64,000 nucleotides of DNA from Gordionus sp. m RMFG-2023 (GCF_954871325.1 NC_088775.1:3583475-3647474), one strand, 5' to 3'. Counted from the first letter of the stretch, positions 44,451 to 57,210 are shown. Numbers and translations: made by a program. Notes: generated by a model not told the origin, from the letters alone.

Positions 44451-45038
44451 TTATTGAGTTGAGAAAATATATATAACACACACTATAACAATGTAAACTA
44501 AATATAAGATGGATTTAAATTAATGTATATATTTTTTTGGAATATTTAAAGAATACATTTATAATTTTATTCAAAATTTGAAAAATCTGTAATATTAATT
44601 CAGAGATAAATCCTTTCTAAAAATAATTCTTGTTGTGCAACAATATAAGTAATTAATTATAATAATACAATAAAGTTTTCTCCAATTTTATTATAAAATT
44701 GTTATCATTATAAAACTCGAAAATTAGAAACTAATAATAACAAATAATCTTGCTTGTTTTTTTTAGATACTTGAAGTCCCACTTCCGTTTTTATGTTTTA
44801 TTTTTTTTGAATTTCCTTATTTATTACATAAATATCCTAAACTAAATTAGTAATTAAATTAGACCGGAACCAGATTCCTACAAAAAACATTTGTAAGGTC
44901 TAGCAAAAAAAAAATGAGTAAGACCCTTTATATCCTAATTTACCCAAGATAAGAAATAATTTAAAAAAAAGGGAAATTGTTTATTTTTAAAATAGGATTA
45001 GTGAATAAGAAGTTTGGAATGTGACATATGTATACATC

Positions 45039-46711
45039 GAGCTGTAAACATTTTTAAAAATTAAGGAATTCGTTAGCCATAGTCGTTCATTAACAGCATT
45101 GCAAGATAAAAATCATTATATTGTGATAGGTTTGTAATCTGAGAATGGACAAACTTAATAAATTTTCCTATATTTTTTAACAATTATCGATCCTCCTGGC
45201 TTTTAATTCATATTTTTAAGATTAATTATGTGCTAGAAAGAGGCCTTCTAATATTTTTATCAAAATTATAAGATTTGTGGAATATTGCTATCTTTAATTG
45301 ATTTAAAGATTTTATATATATTGATTATATTTAAAAGCAAGGAAGGTCTTGCCATGTGAATTGTTATACTCTCTCTATTAGTCGGTATTGGGAGAAATTA
45401 GCTTGTAGAATGGTGATTAGTCTGTGTAGAAAATTTCACTCGCCTCAAGAAGTCAATAATATTGATCTGGAATGAATATATTATAAAACTAAAAAATAAT
45501 ATGATTTTTTTTATTAAGATATAAAACTTATATCGCAATATTTATATAATATACTATATATATTCGGTATTAATTTATCGCCTCAAGTAAACATTTTGTC
45601 AAAAAGTAATATAAATTGATTTCGGTAAATAGAAGTGATACTAAAAAGAAAAGGTAATATTAATATAATACTCAAATTGATTAAGAAAACACAATTTGTT
45701 ACTAATCTGTAACAGATTATTGTCATAATGATGGAAATTTGTATCTAGGTTATTATACCCCAACAATAACACAGATACTTATATGCTGGGAGATGTTCAA
45801 GAATTAAAATATTGTCAATCTTTAAAGGATGCTATATTAGATAGTATATTGAAAAAAGGTAACTTAAATTAAATAATTATTTATAAATTAATGGTATAGG
45901 TTTCGTGATCTTTATGATAATGACAACATAATTGCTGCTATTCTTCATCCACTATTGAAAACTGGTCTTGGATAAGGCAAGAAAAGAGTAGAACAAAAAT
46001 GATAGAAATTTTAAATTTAATAAATACTTTGATACCTAATAGTGAATCTAACACAAATGACTCATGTTCGCAACCAACATCATTTGATGTAGTTAATTTT
46101 TTTGACTTTATTGATAATGAATTTATAGAAAATTTTATTAAATCCAATAACAAAACATTATCTTTATATGACGATTTTCCAAATTTAAAATTACTCTTTA
46201 CTAAATATAATGTTGTTATTACATCAAGTGCTCCTGTAAAAAGCGTTTATTCAGTCTAGGGAAGCTCATTTTTGAAGAAAAACGAGCGCGTCTCCTTGAT
46301 AAAAATTTTGAAATCAATTTGTTGTTAAAAGCAAATACACATTTATTAAACTTTAATTTTTAAGAAAAATAAATGTTTTTTTTTCAATGCAAATATATAG
46401 TATATTTTTATTTTATGTAAACATGAATATTCTATTTTCCGATATTTTTTCGGTTTAATTATTTTTTTATATAAATAAATTACAGATTTTTTTAAACAAA
46501 TGATTATAATTTGTATATCCTAATTTATTTATATTAAATAATTTCGTTCAGTAAATAAATGCGTTATATGAATGATGTATAAAGTAACTTATAATGTAAC
46601 TAGTTACTTATGAAAAATAACTGTAACTAATAAATAGTTGCATTTTTGCCAATTAACTAGTAACTGTAACTAGTTATGTTTCAAAAGTAACTTTAACAAC
46701 ACTAAAAATTA
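45039..46711 (+). mobile_element. hAT transposon (family B), damaged
   Basis: The right end, reverse complement TAGTGTTGTTAAAGTTACTT, is preserved at about 46711 with iterated GTAACTAGTTAC subterminal repeats. Coding remains: LGDVQELKYCQSLKDAI (about 45790), then, across a probable GT-AG intron (about 45858-45900), RFRDLYDNDNIIAAILHPLL, then the dimerisation domain LYDDFPNLKLLFTKYNVVIT with SSAPVKSVYSV and after a frameshift LIFEEKRARLLDKNFEI (46150-46330). The left boundary is uncertain: 45039-45090 instead carries a family A-type end (GAGCTGTAAACATTTTTAAA), so the left part may be a different copy. Confidence 0.7.
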
Positions 46712-47615
46712 CTATAGACAATTTAATGGATAACATTAAATCTCTTAATATATTAAAGACTTTTAAATAAAATGAATGAACACTATTTAACAACGTTTAT
46801 AAAAATAAAATTTTAATAATGAAATTTATTTAATTAACGATTTAGTCTGCATTCATAGTGGAGACGGATCAGTTTTTTTACATCCGTTCCGTCAGAAGTC
46901 AATCTCATTAAAAATGATATAAATAAATGTTCATAGTACGTCCGTTCCGATACCTTGCGTCTTAAAAGCGGATCCGGCAAATTTATAAGTCAAAACATTT
47001 TGACTTTTTGATCCGGCAACGACAAATATTGCAGATAGAAATCCTGAAATCCCTATTTCCCAACCTCATAGGATCATCCTATGCCTATCATTTTTTTCAG
47101 TTACTTATAATTTTTCTAAAATGAAAATCAATATATATGATTTAAGCCAAATTTATATATGATAATAATTATATAGATTCAAATAAGAAATCACTATTTT
47201 TGGATTAATCTTGGTTTGCAATTTGGTCAATCAGGTATTATAACTTTATAAATATAACATATATAATTTTTTAAGTATATATTGTTATGTTTTATTAAAA
47301 CTAAATTATCTCATTAGATATTTATATAAGAAGTAGATTAGGCTTAATTTTTTTTTTTGAAATTGGTTTTACAATCAATAACTTTCAATGAAGTAAACTT
47401 AATTTTTTAATTAAATTGAACACTTTCAATAATCGAGCAAACAATATGATCATTTATATTATAAATTTTTTAGGTGATGACTTTTAAAGATTCTTATAGA
47501 TTATCAAAATCAATAATATAAAAAAATAATGGTTTAATATAACTGTTAAAACATATTATAAATTTTTTTATTACAAAATTTTGTATAAACTTTATATTAC
47601 AAAATATTGAAAAAT
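46712..47615. other. AT-rich DNA with a GATCCGG repeat
   Basis: About 46850-47040 holds repeated CATCCGTTCCG, CGTCCGTTCCG and GATCCGGCAA motifs and begins TCTGCATTC and ends TTGCAGA, so it may be another small MITE. The rest is featureless. Confidence 0.35.
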
Positions 47616-47620
47616 TTTTA

Positions 47621-47785
47621 TAAAATAAACTATTTAAATTAATTCTTTTTTTTAATCAAATTTATTATTATTTCTTTATATCTAAAAACATAGTATATAT
47701 ATAAAAAAAGTTAATTTGAACATATTAAACAATCAACGTTAATATATTTTAAAAATAAATAATATTCAAATAAGACTAATCAACA
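47621..47785 (-). repeat. 3' LTR of the Gypsy element
   Basis: 165 bp. On the minus strand it starts TGTTGATTAGTC and ends GTTTATTTTA (TG...TA rather than TG...CA). It differs from the 5' LTR by one 3-bp length difference and about two single changes. Confidence 0.92.
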
Positions 47786-47800
47786 TTTTCCCTCTTCTAC
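47786..47800 (-). other. Polypurine tract of the Gypsy element
   Basis: The minus strand reads AGAAGAGGGAAAA immediately before the TGTTGATT start of the 3' LTR, the expected plus-strand primer position. Confidence 0.85.
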
Positions 47801-50800
47801 AAAGATCAAAGCTTCTTCTCAGCAGTCATCGAGAGCTTGTTGTCCTAGAAGTTTTTCCTGTTTCGATTGTACTTGGTTTTATCTTGGCTAGCGCATAAGT
47901 CTCAAATGTTCTCGTAGGTTTGATTCTATCACGTAGGTTTGATAAAATCGTTTATTAGAGTTGCGTGAGTTTGTACGTTTTTTGTAGGCTTGATATCCTT
48001 ATCGTATGTTGTTCACATTTCTCAAAATTATTATTATCATGTTTCATAATTAATCCAGTCGAATATTGGAATTTGGAATAAATCGGAATATGTAATTTGA
48101 AATAGTTGATCAAATCAAATATATGAATAATATGCACGAATAAAATTTTGAATTTCGGAACAATAAAATATGTAATAAGGAATGATAATTTATGGAATAA
48201 GGAATAAAATCCAGAATAAGGAATGATAAATCATAACGATTATTATACTTTTAGCGTTTTAAGCGTTTTATATTTTTAGCGTTTTATATTTTTAGCGTTT
48301 TATATTTTTAGCGTTTTATATTTAAATTTTAAGCACGTAATCTTTTAAGTAATCAGGTTTATTTTTAATTCTTATTGGTCTAGTTATTGGTATCTTAATC
48401 TCATTCTTCGTGTCCACACTTCCCCCCTTAGAGGAATTTTTAGGGTCAATTTCATAATATTTTAAACTGTTGTAACATTCGCTTTTCCTTAACTGATCAA
48501 GATGCCTACTTACTATCCCTTTATCAGTATAAACTTGAAACATGGTGTTACTCTCTTTAAGCTTGATGCTGCCTTTGCACCACGTATCATCACCCTGTTT
48601 CTTATACCAAACATAGTCTCCTCTATTAAAAGTTCGATTTCGTGGTAACGACATGAAGACTTCACCAACTTTATCCTCCAAAGGTTTTAATAAATCTCAC
48701 TTTATTCTAATGTCGCGGTTAAACATTCTCTTGGACGGTGTAACTCCCGTAGTGTCATTCGGCGTGTTTCTATAGTTGAACAAAAATCTGTCCAACGCAG
48801 TTTCTAAGTCAATCTTTATGTTTCTTTTCATATGAGCTTTAAATGTTCTCACCATACGTTCAGCTTGTCCATTAGATTGCTGATGGTAGGCCGACGTTAG
48901 TACATGTTTTATACAATAATTGCTACAAAATTTTTCAAAATCTTTGCTCGTGAAATTGGTATTATCTGTAACAATGGTTTCAGGTATACCAAATAGTGAA
49001 ATTGTTTTATAAATTTCCTTTAACGTGAATTCAGTCGTAATACTCTTTACCGGAACTATAACCGGAAATTTACTGTAAGCATCAACGATTATCAACCAAT
49101 TCTTTGTAAAAAACGGACCCGCATAATCTATGTGTATCCTTTCAAATGGTTTAGTTGCTGCTACCCATGGATTTTGTATTTTCTTTGGATTGTCATGATA
49201 AATATTACAATCATCGCAACTTTTGACTTCCAAATCAATGTCGTTGACCATACCAGACCACCATACGATCTTTGGCTAAGGATTTAATTTTACCTGCTCC
49301 CAAATGACCTTCGTGTAACGCCTTCAGTATGTTCTTTCTCAGACTTGACGGAATTATTATTTTGTCGCTTTTGTACAGACAATCTTTAATGATACTTAGC
49401 TCGTGTTCAATATTTTCATAAATTTTATTTTGGATAGGCACATTATTTCTTATGTCATTCATAACTTGAGATAATTCAAAATCTTTGGATGTTTCATCAC
49501 GTATTCGGTCAAAACTAAGAGGTATATCGCCAAAGTCATTTATAATCGCGATATCATCAATAACGTCATCATCACTTGTGGTAGTCTTGAGAGGCAATCG
49601 GGAACAACATTGTATTTACCAGCTTTATATCTGATGTTAAAGTCGTAACCCCCCAAAATTATACTCCACTTCTGTAACCTTAATGACATGGTGCTATTAT
49701 CTTTGAGCCCTTTGGTGAAAATATGGATTAGCGGCTTGTGATCCGTTCCAATAGTGAACTTAGTCCCTATCAAGTATTCTTGAAATCTCTTGATAGCAAA
49801 CATAATGGCCAGAGCTTCACGCTCAATATTGGTACAGTTTGTTTCGGATTTTGCTAAAGTTCTTGATGCAAAAGCTATCGGTTTTTCCTTGCCATCTTTT
49901 TCAGTGTGAAACAAAACAGCTCCTAAACTTCTTTTAGATGCATCAGTCGCAATTCCGATAGGTAGTTCAGGATTAAAGTACGTCAAAGCTGGAGAAAGAC
50001 TAATCAATGTCTTTAGATCATCAAAACTTTTGGAGTGTTCCAAATTCCACTCCCATTTTTCTTTGTTAACAATCTTGTATAAAGGATCAGCTATTTCAGC
50101 GAAGTTGTTCAAAAATTTTCTGTAGTACCCGGCCATACCTAGAAACGTTGACAATTCCGCGGCTGATTTTGGTTCCGGCATTTTAACGATCGCCTCGATC
50201 TTGTCATGGTTTGGATCCCCTTGGCGTCGATGTCGTGTCCTAAGAACCTTAGACTTTTTTTGAAAAATAAGCTTTTTGCAAAATTAGGCACTAAACCATG
50301 AGATAGTATTCTTTCAAAAACCTTCTTTATGTTGTTGAAATGAACTTCGTCACAACTTCCCGTAATTAGTAGATCATCAATATAAAATATAACATCTTTC
50401 ATATCACTGAAAATTTGATCCATAATTTGTTGAAAAATAACAGATGAAGTCTTTAACCCAAAAGGAAGTCTGGTAAACCGGTAGTACCCCCTGTGTGTAG
50501 ATATAGTTAATATGTCTCTGCAGGTTTCGTCGATGGGAATTTGTAGGAACGCATCCTTGAAATCTATCTTGGTGAACTTCTTCCCTTCCTTGAGCTTAGC
50601 GATAAGATCATTTATTCTTGGAAGTGGGTATCTGAAGTCCTCAAGGGCTGAGTTGACAGTGTCTTTGAAGTCGGCGCAAACCCTAAGGCTTCCATTATCC
50701 TTGTAGACAGCGGTTATCGGACTTGCCCATCGGACATCTGTTACCGGCTCAATGACTCCATCTCCTATCAATCTCATAAGTTCTCTAGTAACAGCGTCTA

Positions 50801-52902
50801 TCTTTGAATAAGGTAACCGTCTAGGTGGTATGATTTTCGGTTTGGCGTCGTTACGTAGATATATCTTGACATTCCCTTTATTGATCGGTTTTTTAGTCAG
50901 TTTAGATTCGCAATCTTTTATTAATTTCTTTATTTCATCTTCATAGTTGGTATCAATGTTTGCTATAAATTTGTTCAAAATACTAAAGGCATTAATCCAC
51001 ATACGTCACAATAACGCATTTTTATTAGATTTAACGACCACGGCTTGCAAGTGTTTGGTGATACCTTCGTAGGTTATTTTAACTTGAGTGACGCCAATAA
51101 TTTTGATTAAGTTTCCATCATAAGCTGTGAGTTGTAGAGTGGACTTTTTAAGATCTTTAATAACTATTTGTTTAGCCATATCATGAGGTATAATTGTAAA
51201 CTTGGATCCCGTATCAACCTGCATAGTAACAGCAGCATCATTTACTTTTAAAGTAGTCATGAACGCATTATCATTAAGTTTAAACTCAGTTAAATTGTTG
51301 ATATTAAAATCACTACCATTATTATTTTGTGTAGGGTTATTTTTTTTTCAACAATCTCTTCAATGTTCATGTTACAATTTATGTTACTTTGATTCATGTC
51401 ATTATATTGTAATGGTTTTCTTTGATTAATATTTTGATTATAATTTTTCCACGTATTATTTTCTCCATTATTGTTGTTATTGTAGGATTGATATTGATAA
51501 CCATATCGATTATTATATTGACTCTGATTTCTTTGATTGTTGTAAGACCAGGAATTGTTTCTCCCATTATATTTATTGTTTTGCCAAGTACCTCTACCAT
51601 AATTGTTTGAATTGTTATTGTATTGCCAGGCATTGTTTCTATCATAATTGTTTTCATTATTGTTGTTGTGCCACATGGAGTTTCTTCCGTAATAGTTTGA
51701 GTTGTTATTCGAAGATTGGTTATTACGAAAATTTCTAGAGTTACCCTCACTGTCTCGAAAAATATTGTTTTGATAGTTTCGGCTAGCACTATTATTAGGC
51801 CTAAAATCATTATAATTCCTCTTCTTAAAATCAAAATTTTCCCTAAGAGTGTTACGTCCATTATAATTAAAATTATTTTCTTTAAAATTATTATGTTCAT
51901 AATCATTAGAATTATTCTCATTATTACTAAAAGTACTTTTGCATGGTATTTTATCCATGTTTAAATTGTAAAATTTTTTATTTTTATCCAATTTTTTATC
52001 ATTGTCTACATAATTTGTATCGCTAACGTCTGGTTTAATATTGCTGCCATCTAACTCCACTCCTAATTTCATCATCTTATCTAAACCTTCGTGCTTATGT
52101 TTATTTAACTTCCTTCTGATATTATCATTTAAAGAACAAGTTATAATTTCTCAATCATTCTTGTATCGTTATCAAAAAATAAAAAGTATGGAAGGACTCC
52201 TCGGCACCTTGTACCGCTAAGTTAAAGTTCTTTATATTTACATTAATATCCTCACTTGGAATTAACAGTTTCAATTTACCAAAAACAATATTAAAGTCTT
52301 TTAACTGTGCTTTAGAACATATCGACGTAACTTGGTCTACAATCTCAATTGGTAAGCTACATAGTAGTGTCCTAACTTTAGATGAGTCTGACTCAATATG
52401 TCCTTCAAAGTATGTTTCTATTAAGTTAAGATAAGTCTCAGATAATTTTCCTGATAACTTGGGAAATTTAGGAACATATTTAGTGTGTGTAAGAGTTAAT
52501 TTTTCCTCCATGTTATAATTTTATTTGAGTAAAGTAAACTTTCAATATTTAAAATCGTAAAAGCAAAACATTGTAGTTCATTAAAATCAAATTTAAGTTG
52601 TCTAAAAATTTTAATTTTAATCAAGAGAATATGGTCCACCAAGTTTTAATAGTTTATCTATAAAAATTCTAATTCAAATTCGTAAAGAGGATTTAATCCA
52701 CTAAGTTTCAAAATAATTTGTCTGTGAAAAATTTAATACTAATTCGTAACTAAGTTTTAGAAGGAAAATTAAAAAAATTTTATTGATATTCTATAGGTTA
52801 AACATCGCGTAAATTTATATTTAATAACGTAATATAGGGAAAATTTTCTTTACCCTATAAATATAGTATGTCAAATATGTAAAGCGTAAAGATATTTAAA
52901 TT

Positions 52903-53178
52903 TTAATATTTCGTAATTTCACAAGATATAAAAATGAAATTATTGTCATCAAAAATATAGGGCTTCCCATTTAGAGACATATAAGCATCAATCATCTTTC
53001 GTAAGGATTTGAAATAAAAGACAATTTCATTCGTTCTATTATCACGGACATAAGAAAATTCATTACATACTCCCATTTCTTTCAACATTTTATCAATAAT
53101 AATGCATTGAGGTATATTATAAGCTTTTATAATTTTGTAAATTTGGATAAAATTTTGACTATCGAAAAGAAAAGTCAA
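52903..53178 (-). CDS. Small ORF in the Gypsy 5' leader, unrecognised
   Basis: A 91-codon open frame between primer-binding site and gag, starting MTFLFDSQNFIQIYK and containing KMIDAYMSLNGKPYIF. No family recognised. An ORF ahead of gag is unusual for this group; it may be an accessory gene, an N-terminal gag piece or chance in AT-rich DNA. Its composition (aromatic, acidic) differs from the Asn-rich gag. Confidence 0.35.
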   Translation of the reverse strand: MTFLFDSQNFIQIYKIIKAYNIPQCIIIDKMLKEMGVCNEFSYVRDNRTNEIVFYFKSLRKMIDAYMSLNGKPYIFDDNNFIFISCEITKY

Positions 53179-53350
53179 AAAATTTTATTTGTCCTTTTAT
53201 CATCTCCCATATCGAACGACGAATTTGATAAGTAATTCCTTTACCTTTTATTTTTACAAAAGAATTCAAGGTAAGGATATTTTAAATTTTTATTATTTTA
53301 CTTTGTTTTATTTTTTTTTTTAAAGAGAAAGAAAAACGAAAAAACGTACC

Positions 53351-53368
53351 ACCGTAACCGGGGCACCA
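53351..53368 (-). other. Primer-binding site of the Gypsy element
   Basis: The minus strand reads TGGTGCCCCGGTTACGGT directly after the 5' LTR, the correct place for pairing with a tRNA 3' end (CCGGGGCACCA). The matching tRNA species was not determined. Confidence 0.85.
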
Positions 53369-53530
53369 TAAAATAAACTATTTAAATTAATTCTTTTTTT
53401 TAATCAAATTTATTATTTCTTTATATCTAAAAACATAGTATATATATAAAAAAAATTAATTTGAACATATTAAACAATCAACGTTAATATATTTTTAAAA
53501 TAAATAATATTCAAATAAGACTAATCAACA
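53369..53530 (-). repeat. 5' LTR of the Gypsy element
   Basis: 162 bp, about 98% identical by eye to the 3' LTR. It is bounded by the duplicated TTTTA on the outside and the primer-binding site on the inside. Confidence 0.92.
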
Positions 53531-53539
53531 TTTTAATAT

Positions 53540-54825
53540 TTATATATGTAGTTTTTATTATTCCAAGAATCTAGTTGGATTTAATATTTTATGAGGGAAG
53601 AAACTTCAATTATTTTAACTTGAAAGTTGAATTTTATCATAAAGAATAAATATTTTATAATTTTAAATATCACCTGTATGGGTTACTATTCTGTTGAATT
53701 ATTATGTTTGCAACTAAATATAACATATACAAATAGAATGCCATCTATTTTAAATTTAATTATCGATAAAATTATTTATTAACTAGGAAAATTTCAAAAA
53801 TAATAATGAACATAAATATTTCCAATAAATTAGGGGTATTTTAATATCTTTTAGATAATATTTGTTTGTGCTTTTGTTGTTTTAAATTATGATTCGCATT
53901 TAGGAATATTTGTCATATTGGTAGTTCAAAAATAAGATATTCATATTTTGCCTATAATATAAGTCATAATAAAAATAATATAACTATATTATGGTTCTTT
54001 CACAAAAAGTTTTCAAATATATTACTTTTTATTTTGAAATATAATAAAATATATGTACTGAAAAATTATAAAAAAAATCATAATAACCCAGCTGAAGACG
54101 GAATCTGCAATTCAAAGAAATGTTTTAATTGGATGATATTAATATATAGCTGTACAAGTAAAGGTTAGAAAGATATTAGATAATTAAGAGTTTAAGAGGT
54201 ATGGGTTAGATAGAGATAAGATATATTTTAGAAGGTTTTAATAAATTCTATTTATTTTATAAAAACTTATATCTGACAGGTCGTGTGAATAATAATTTCC
54301 TTAAGCTGGACCATAAAAAGAAATAGTCGTGATTTATAAAATAGAAATTCCAAAACTAATGGAATGGGTCAAACCTAAATTTAAAAATATTAAATGATTT
54401 AAGAAAGCATATTTTTAAATGCATACAAGATTAATTGAATCAAATGTCTTATGGATTGTTGGAACTATATGTCTTAAAATAAATTTTTTTATTGAAATTA
54501 TCGAAGAGCATGACAAATGTGAAGTGTTACCAAATATTTATTATGATTTCACCATTATATAAATATAATTGTAATTATTTTAAGTTTGCGAAATATATTT
54601 TATTTATTAGTATTTCATATAATATATTTATATATAATTGAGTAATAAAAGATTGCAAAATGCATCATATGCCAAATATTATATAATAACTATTAGAATA
54701 ATAAATAAGGGTTTATCATAATTTAATCAAAAACTATAAACTAAAGCTAAGCCTGAAAATTTAGTGTATAGTAAGTGGTGTATTAAAAAAATATATTTGT
54801 TTAAATGGTACATTCTGTCTGGTTA
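53540..54825. other. AT-rich DNA, nothing recognised
   Basis: No coding similarity or repeat edge found. Confidence 0.4.
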
Positions 54826-54833
54826 GTTAAGGT

Positions 54834-55398
54834 CAGCGTCAACATGAGCGGAAGGGGTGTTTGCATCCTATTTTTTGAGGGGGTAGGGGGTAAGCTGCTT
54901 TAATGGGGGTAGGATAATTTTTTTGGGGGGTTATTTATTAAATTTTGAGATAAAATAGGACAAAATTTATTGCTGTAAAAATTAATACTTTTATTATAGA
55001 ATTATTATAATACAATTATCGACCAAATCTATATATTGCAAACAATCATACACATTGTTTTCCAGATAAAACTTTCTGCTATCTTTTTAAATGTAATTTA
55101 AAAGGTTTAGATATATCAGCAAGCTCATAATGCCATAAAAATTAATTCATTGTAAATAATGGAGGTTTTGATTGAATTTATTATCTATAAAATAAATTCT
55201 TTATAATCACAAAATATCGATAGTTGGTAGTAGAGGATAGAATAATTTAAGTTATCTTTATAAATTCTCTGAAGAGAGTATCAATATAATTATAAAAGTC
55301 AAAATAAAAATATAGAGACGCGGGGATTTTTTAGAGGGGTAGGTAAAGGTTTTTGAAGGGGGTTTGCATCCAATGAAAATCCTGTCATGTAGACGCTG
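54834..55398. mobile_element. hAT-type MITE, CAGCGTCTACATGA family, copy 2
   Basis: 565 bp with ends CAGCGTCAACATGAGCGG and (reverse complement) CAGCGTCTACATGACAGG, flanked by a perfect 8-bp duplication GTTAAGGT (54826-54833 and 55399-55406). The interior is the reverse complement of copy 1 at 4065-5036, including CCCCTTCAAAAACCTTTACC-type and TTTGCATCCAATGAAAATCC blocks. Confidence 0.93.
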
Positions 55399-55599
55399 GT
55401 TAAGGTTAATATAAAGATATCAGTTCATAAGAAATACAAATACTTAATTTTATTAGACATCAATCCCATGTAAATTGGGAAAATTTAGATTAATTTCAGA
55501 ACTCACCATTTGGTCAGTTACAAAATTAAGCCATCTCGCTAAATTGTCATAATTAGTTTATTTATAAAATTGAATATTAAAAACAAATTTATATTTCAT

Positions 55600-55817
55600 T
55601 CACATTTTATAAAATATCTATTATTTTTTGCTTGGAAGATTTTTCAGAATCTTACAATCGTCTGCCTAATAGTTTTTCTAGAAATGAATGGATGTTGAAC
55701 GTGACATTACAAAAGATATGTTGTTTCCCATATCAGAATTCCAGGAACTTAAACGAGTTACAAAAGTTTTTTTTAGCGTATAATAATTTTCAACTTACGA
55801 ATAATATAAACGCTTAA
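55600..55817 (+). pseudogene. Possible ZBED/hAT-like transposase relic
   Basis: The open stretch reads EDFSESYNRLPNSFSRNEWM followed by LNVTLQKICCFP; after a frame change SEFQELKRVTKVFF follows. The pattern of EWxLNxF then EELxxL is reminiscent of ZBED5/SCAND3-type transposase-derived proteins. The match is weak and by eye. Confidence 0.3.
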
Positions 55818-55819
55818 AT

Positions 55820-56590
55820 TGTAAATTTTTTTAAAAAAATTTTTACATTTCCTTTTATTTATAATAAATATTGCATACAATTCCATATATTCCCATTTGT
55901 GCGAATATGAAATTTACAATTATTGGAAAAAAATAATATAATATTTAGTAAATCATAATTAAATAAAGTCATTAATTCTCACTATCATTTATTGATTAAG
56001 ATTCAAGTCTTTTAGCGTTAACATTATAATTAGGAGCAAAAATAGGTCCAATATGAAATATTTTAAAATAAATTCATAAGGATTCAGTAAGTGGAAGATA
56101 ATTCGCAGGAAAAAAAAACCGCTCAATTTTTTTTTTTTGCTGAGGTGAGAAGGGTTATTTATTTTATATATTTTTTCGAGGAATTATCTTCGCCGACAGA
56201 GATTCATACTACAATATTTCAGCCTTAGATATTCTCATTTTTTTAACACCCAAATATATAACTCACTGAACTCTAATTAATTTGCATATTTTAAAAGCTT
56301 ATTTTCCAGAAGCTTAATATAATATTGGGTAGATCACTGCAGCCATAATATTGTGATCCTTGTTAAAGCGAAGAAATTCCATATTAAAGAAATGCAATTT
56401 TTTTTTTAATTAGGTTTCTAATAAGGCAAAATACTTACCGAGCAGAGAAAAGGATAAAGGGTTTTGTATGATTACGATAATCTTCCCAATTGAAATTTTT
56501 AAACGGTTTAGTTCCACTAGGTTTATTTTTTTAAACTCGTTCTTTATCAGTGATGAATACGATTCATTCAACAAATGCATTTAAAAGTTA
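55820..56590. other. AT-rich DNA, nothing recognised
   Basis: No supported gene or repeat. Confidence 0.4.
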
Positions 56591-56591
56591 C

Positions 56592-56741
56592 AGTGATAGG
56601 AATCGGCCGTAACGCCATTTATGTGGTTTCGCGCCTCGATTAAATGATATTAATGCGCATTAATATAATGATAAATAAAGACAATTAATCGAAGGACGAA
56701 CCACAAAATGGCGCTACAGCTGACTCCTATGTATGGAGACA
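56592..56741. repeat. Foldback repeat with about 45-bp arms
   Basis: ATAGGAATCGGCCGTAACGC with CATTTATGTGGTTTCG on the left is the near reverse complement of CGAACCACAAAATGGCGCTA with CAGCTGACTCCTAT on the right. The loop is short (about 40 bp). A small palindromic MITE is likely, but no target duplication is clear. Confidence 0.6.
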
Positions 56742-56754
56742 CTTTCATTAATGA

Positions 56755-56900
56755 AACGCTATTTTAGCTAAAATAATAATATGTAAGCAGAGATTTGGCA
56801 AATAGATGTCCAAGCATTTCTGGCAGCTATGTGCAAAATCTTTAGGCAAACATAATGTTATTTCGGTGTTGATCGGGCTTTTTAAAAACACTAGTATATA
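56755..56900. repeat. MITE, TAGTGTTGTTAA family, inverted partial copy
   Basis: Reverse orientation of the 19536-19736 family: AGCTAAAATAATA, CAAATAGATGTCCAAGC and GATCGGGCTTTTTAAAAACA then CTAGTA. Confidence 0.6.
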
Positions 56901-57204
56901 CAACTAATTTTTTAAAATTAATCATCATAATTATATTAAATTATATTTTAATTTTACCAGGATTTGGTTTAATTTCTCATATTTTAAAGGACAATGCCAA
57001 CAAAAAAATTCACCTTTGGCCATTTTAGCATAATCTATGCTATAAACAAAGGTTTTTGGATGCTCCTAGGCCAAATATGGTTAAATTTTAGCAAAAATCA
57101 CTCGTCTTTTAAGCAGAAAATTAAGAAAGAGAGGGCGCTTAATTTATTATCTTTTTTTAAAAGTTTTAGAGCTAATCAAAATCAATTATTTTTTTTGTCA
57201 TTTG

Positions 57205-57210
57205 TTTATT
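57205..57210 (-). promoter_or_regulatory. Candidate poly(A) signal of EFTUD2
   Basis: AATAAA on the minus strand, about 55 bp after the EFTUD2 stop codon, a normal spacing for a compact 3' untranslated region. Confidence 0.45.

Larger units (their letters stand above)
47621..53530 (-). mobile_element. Ty3/Gypsy LTR retrotransposon, recent but broken
   Basis: Full-length element on the minus strand: short LTRs at both ends, 5-bp duplication TTTTA (47616-47620, 53531-53535), primer-binding site and polypurine tract. Parts, approximate: gag 51.3-52.5 kb, with an Asn/Arg/Gly-rich C-terminus; protease about 51.0-51.25 kb with VDTGS; reverse transcriptase about 50.2-51.0 kb with FYIDDL; RNase H about 49.6-50.1 kb; integrase about 48.7-49.5 kb with an HH-CC zinc region and YHQQSNGQAERMVRTF; a C-terminal region to about 48.3 kb. 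A 91-codon ORF lies upstream of gag. The lineage looks close to Mag-type elements, by eye only. The coding region is broken, with about half a dozen breaks. Near-identical LTRs indicate a young insertion. Confidence 0.93.

Noticed and set aside
51394-51964. Overlapping long frames on both strands in the gag region
   Set aside because: They are shadows of the Asn-rich gag repeats read in other frames.
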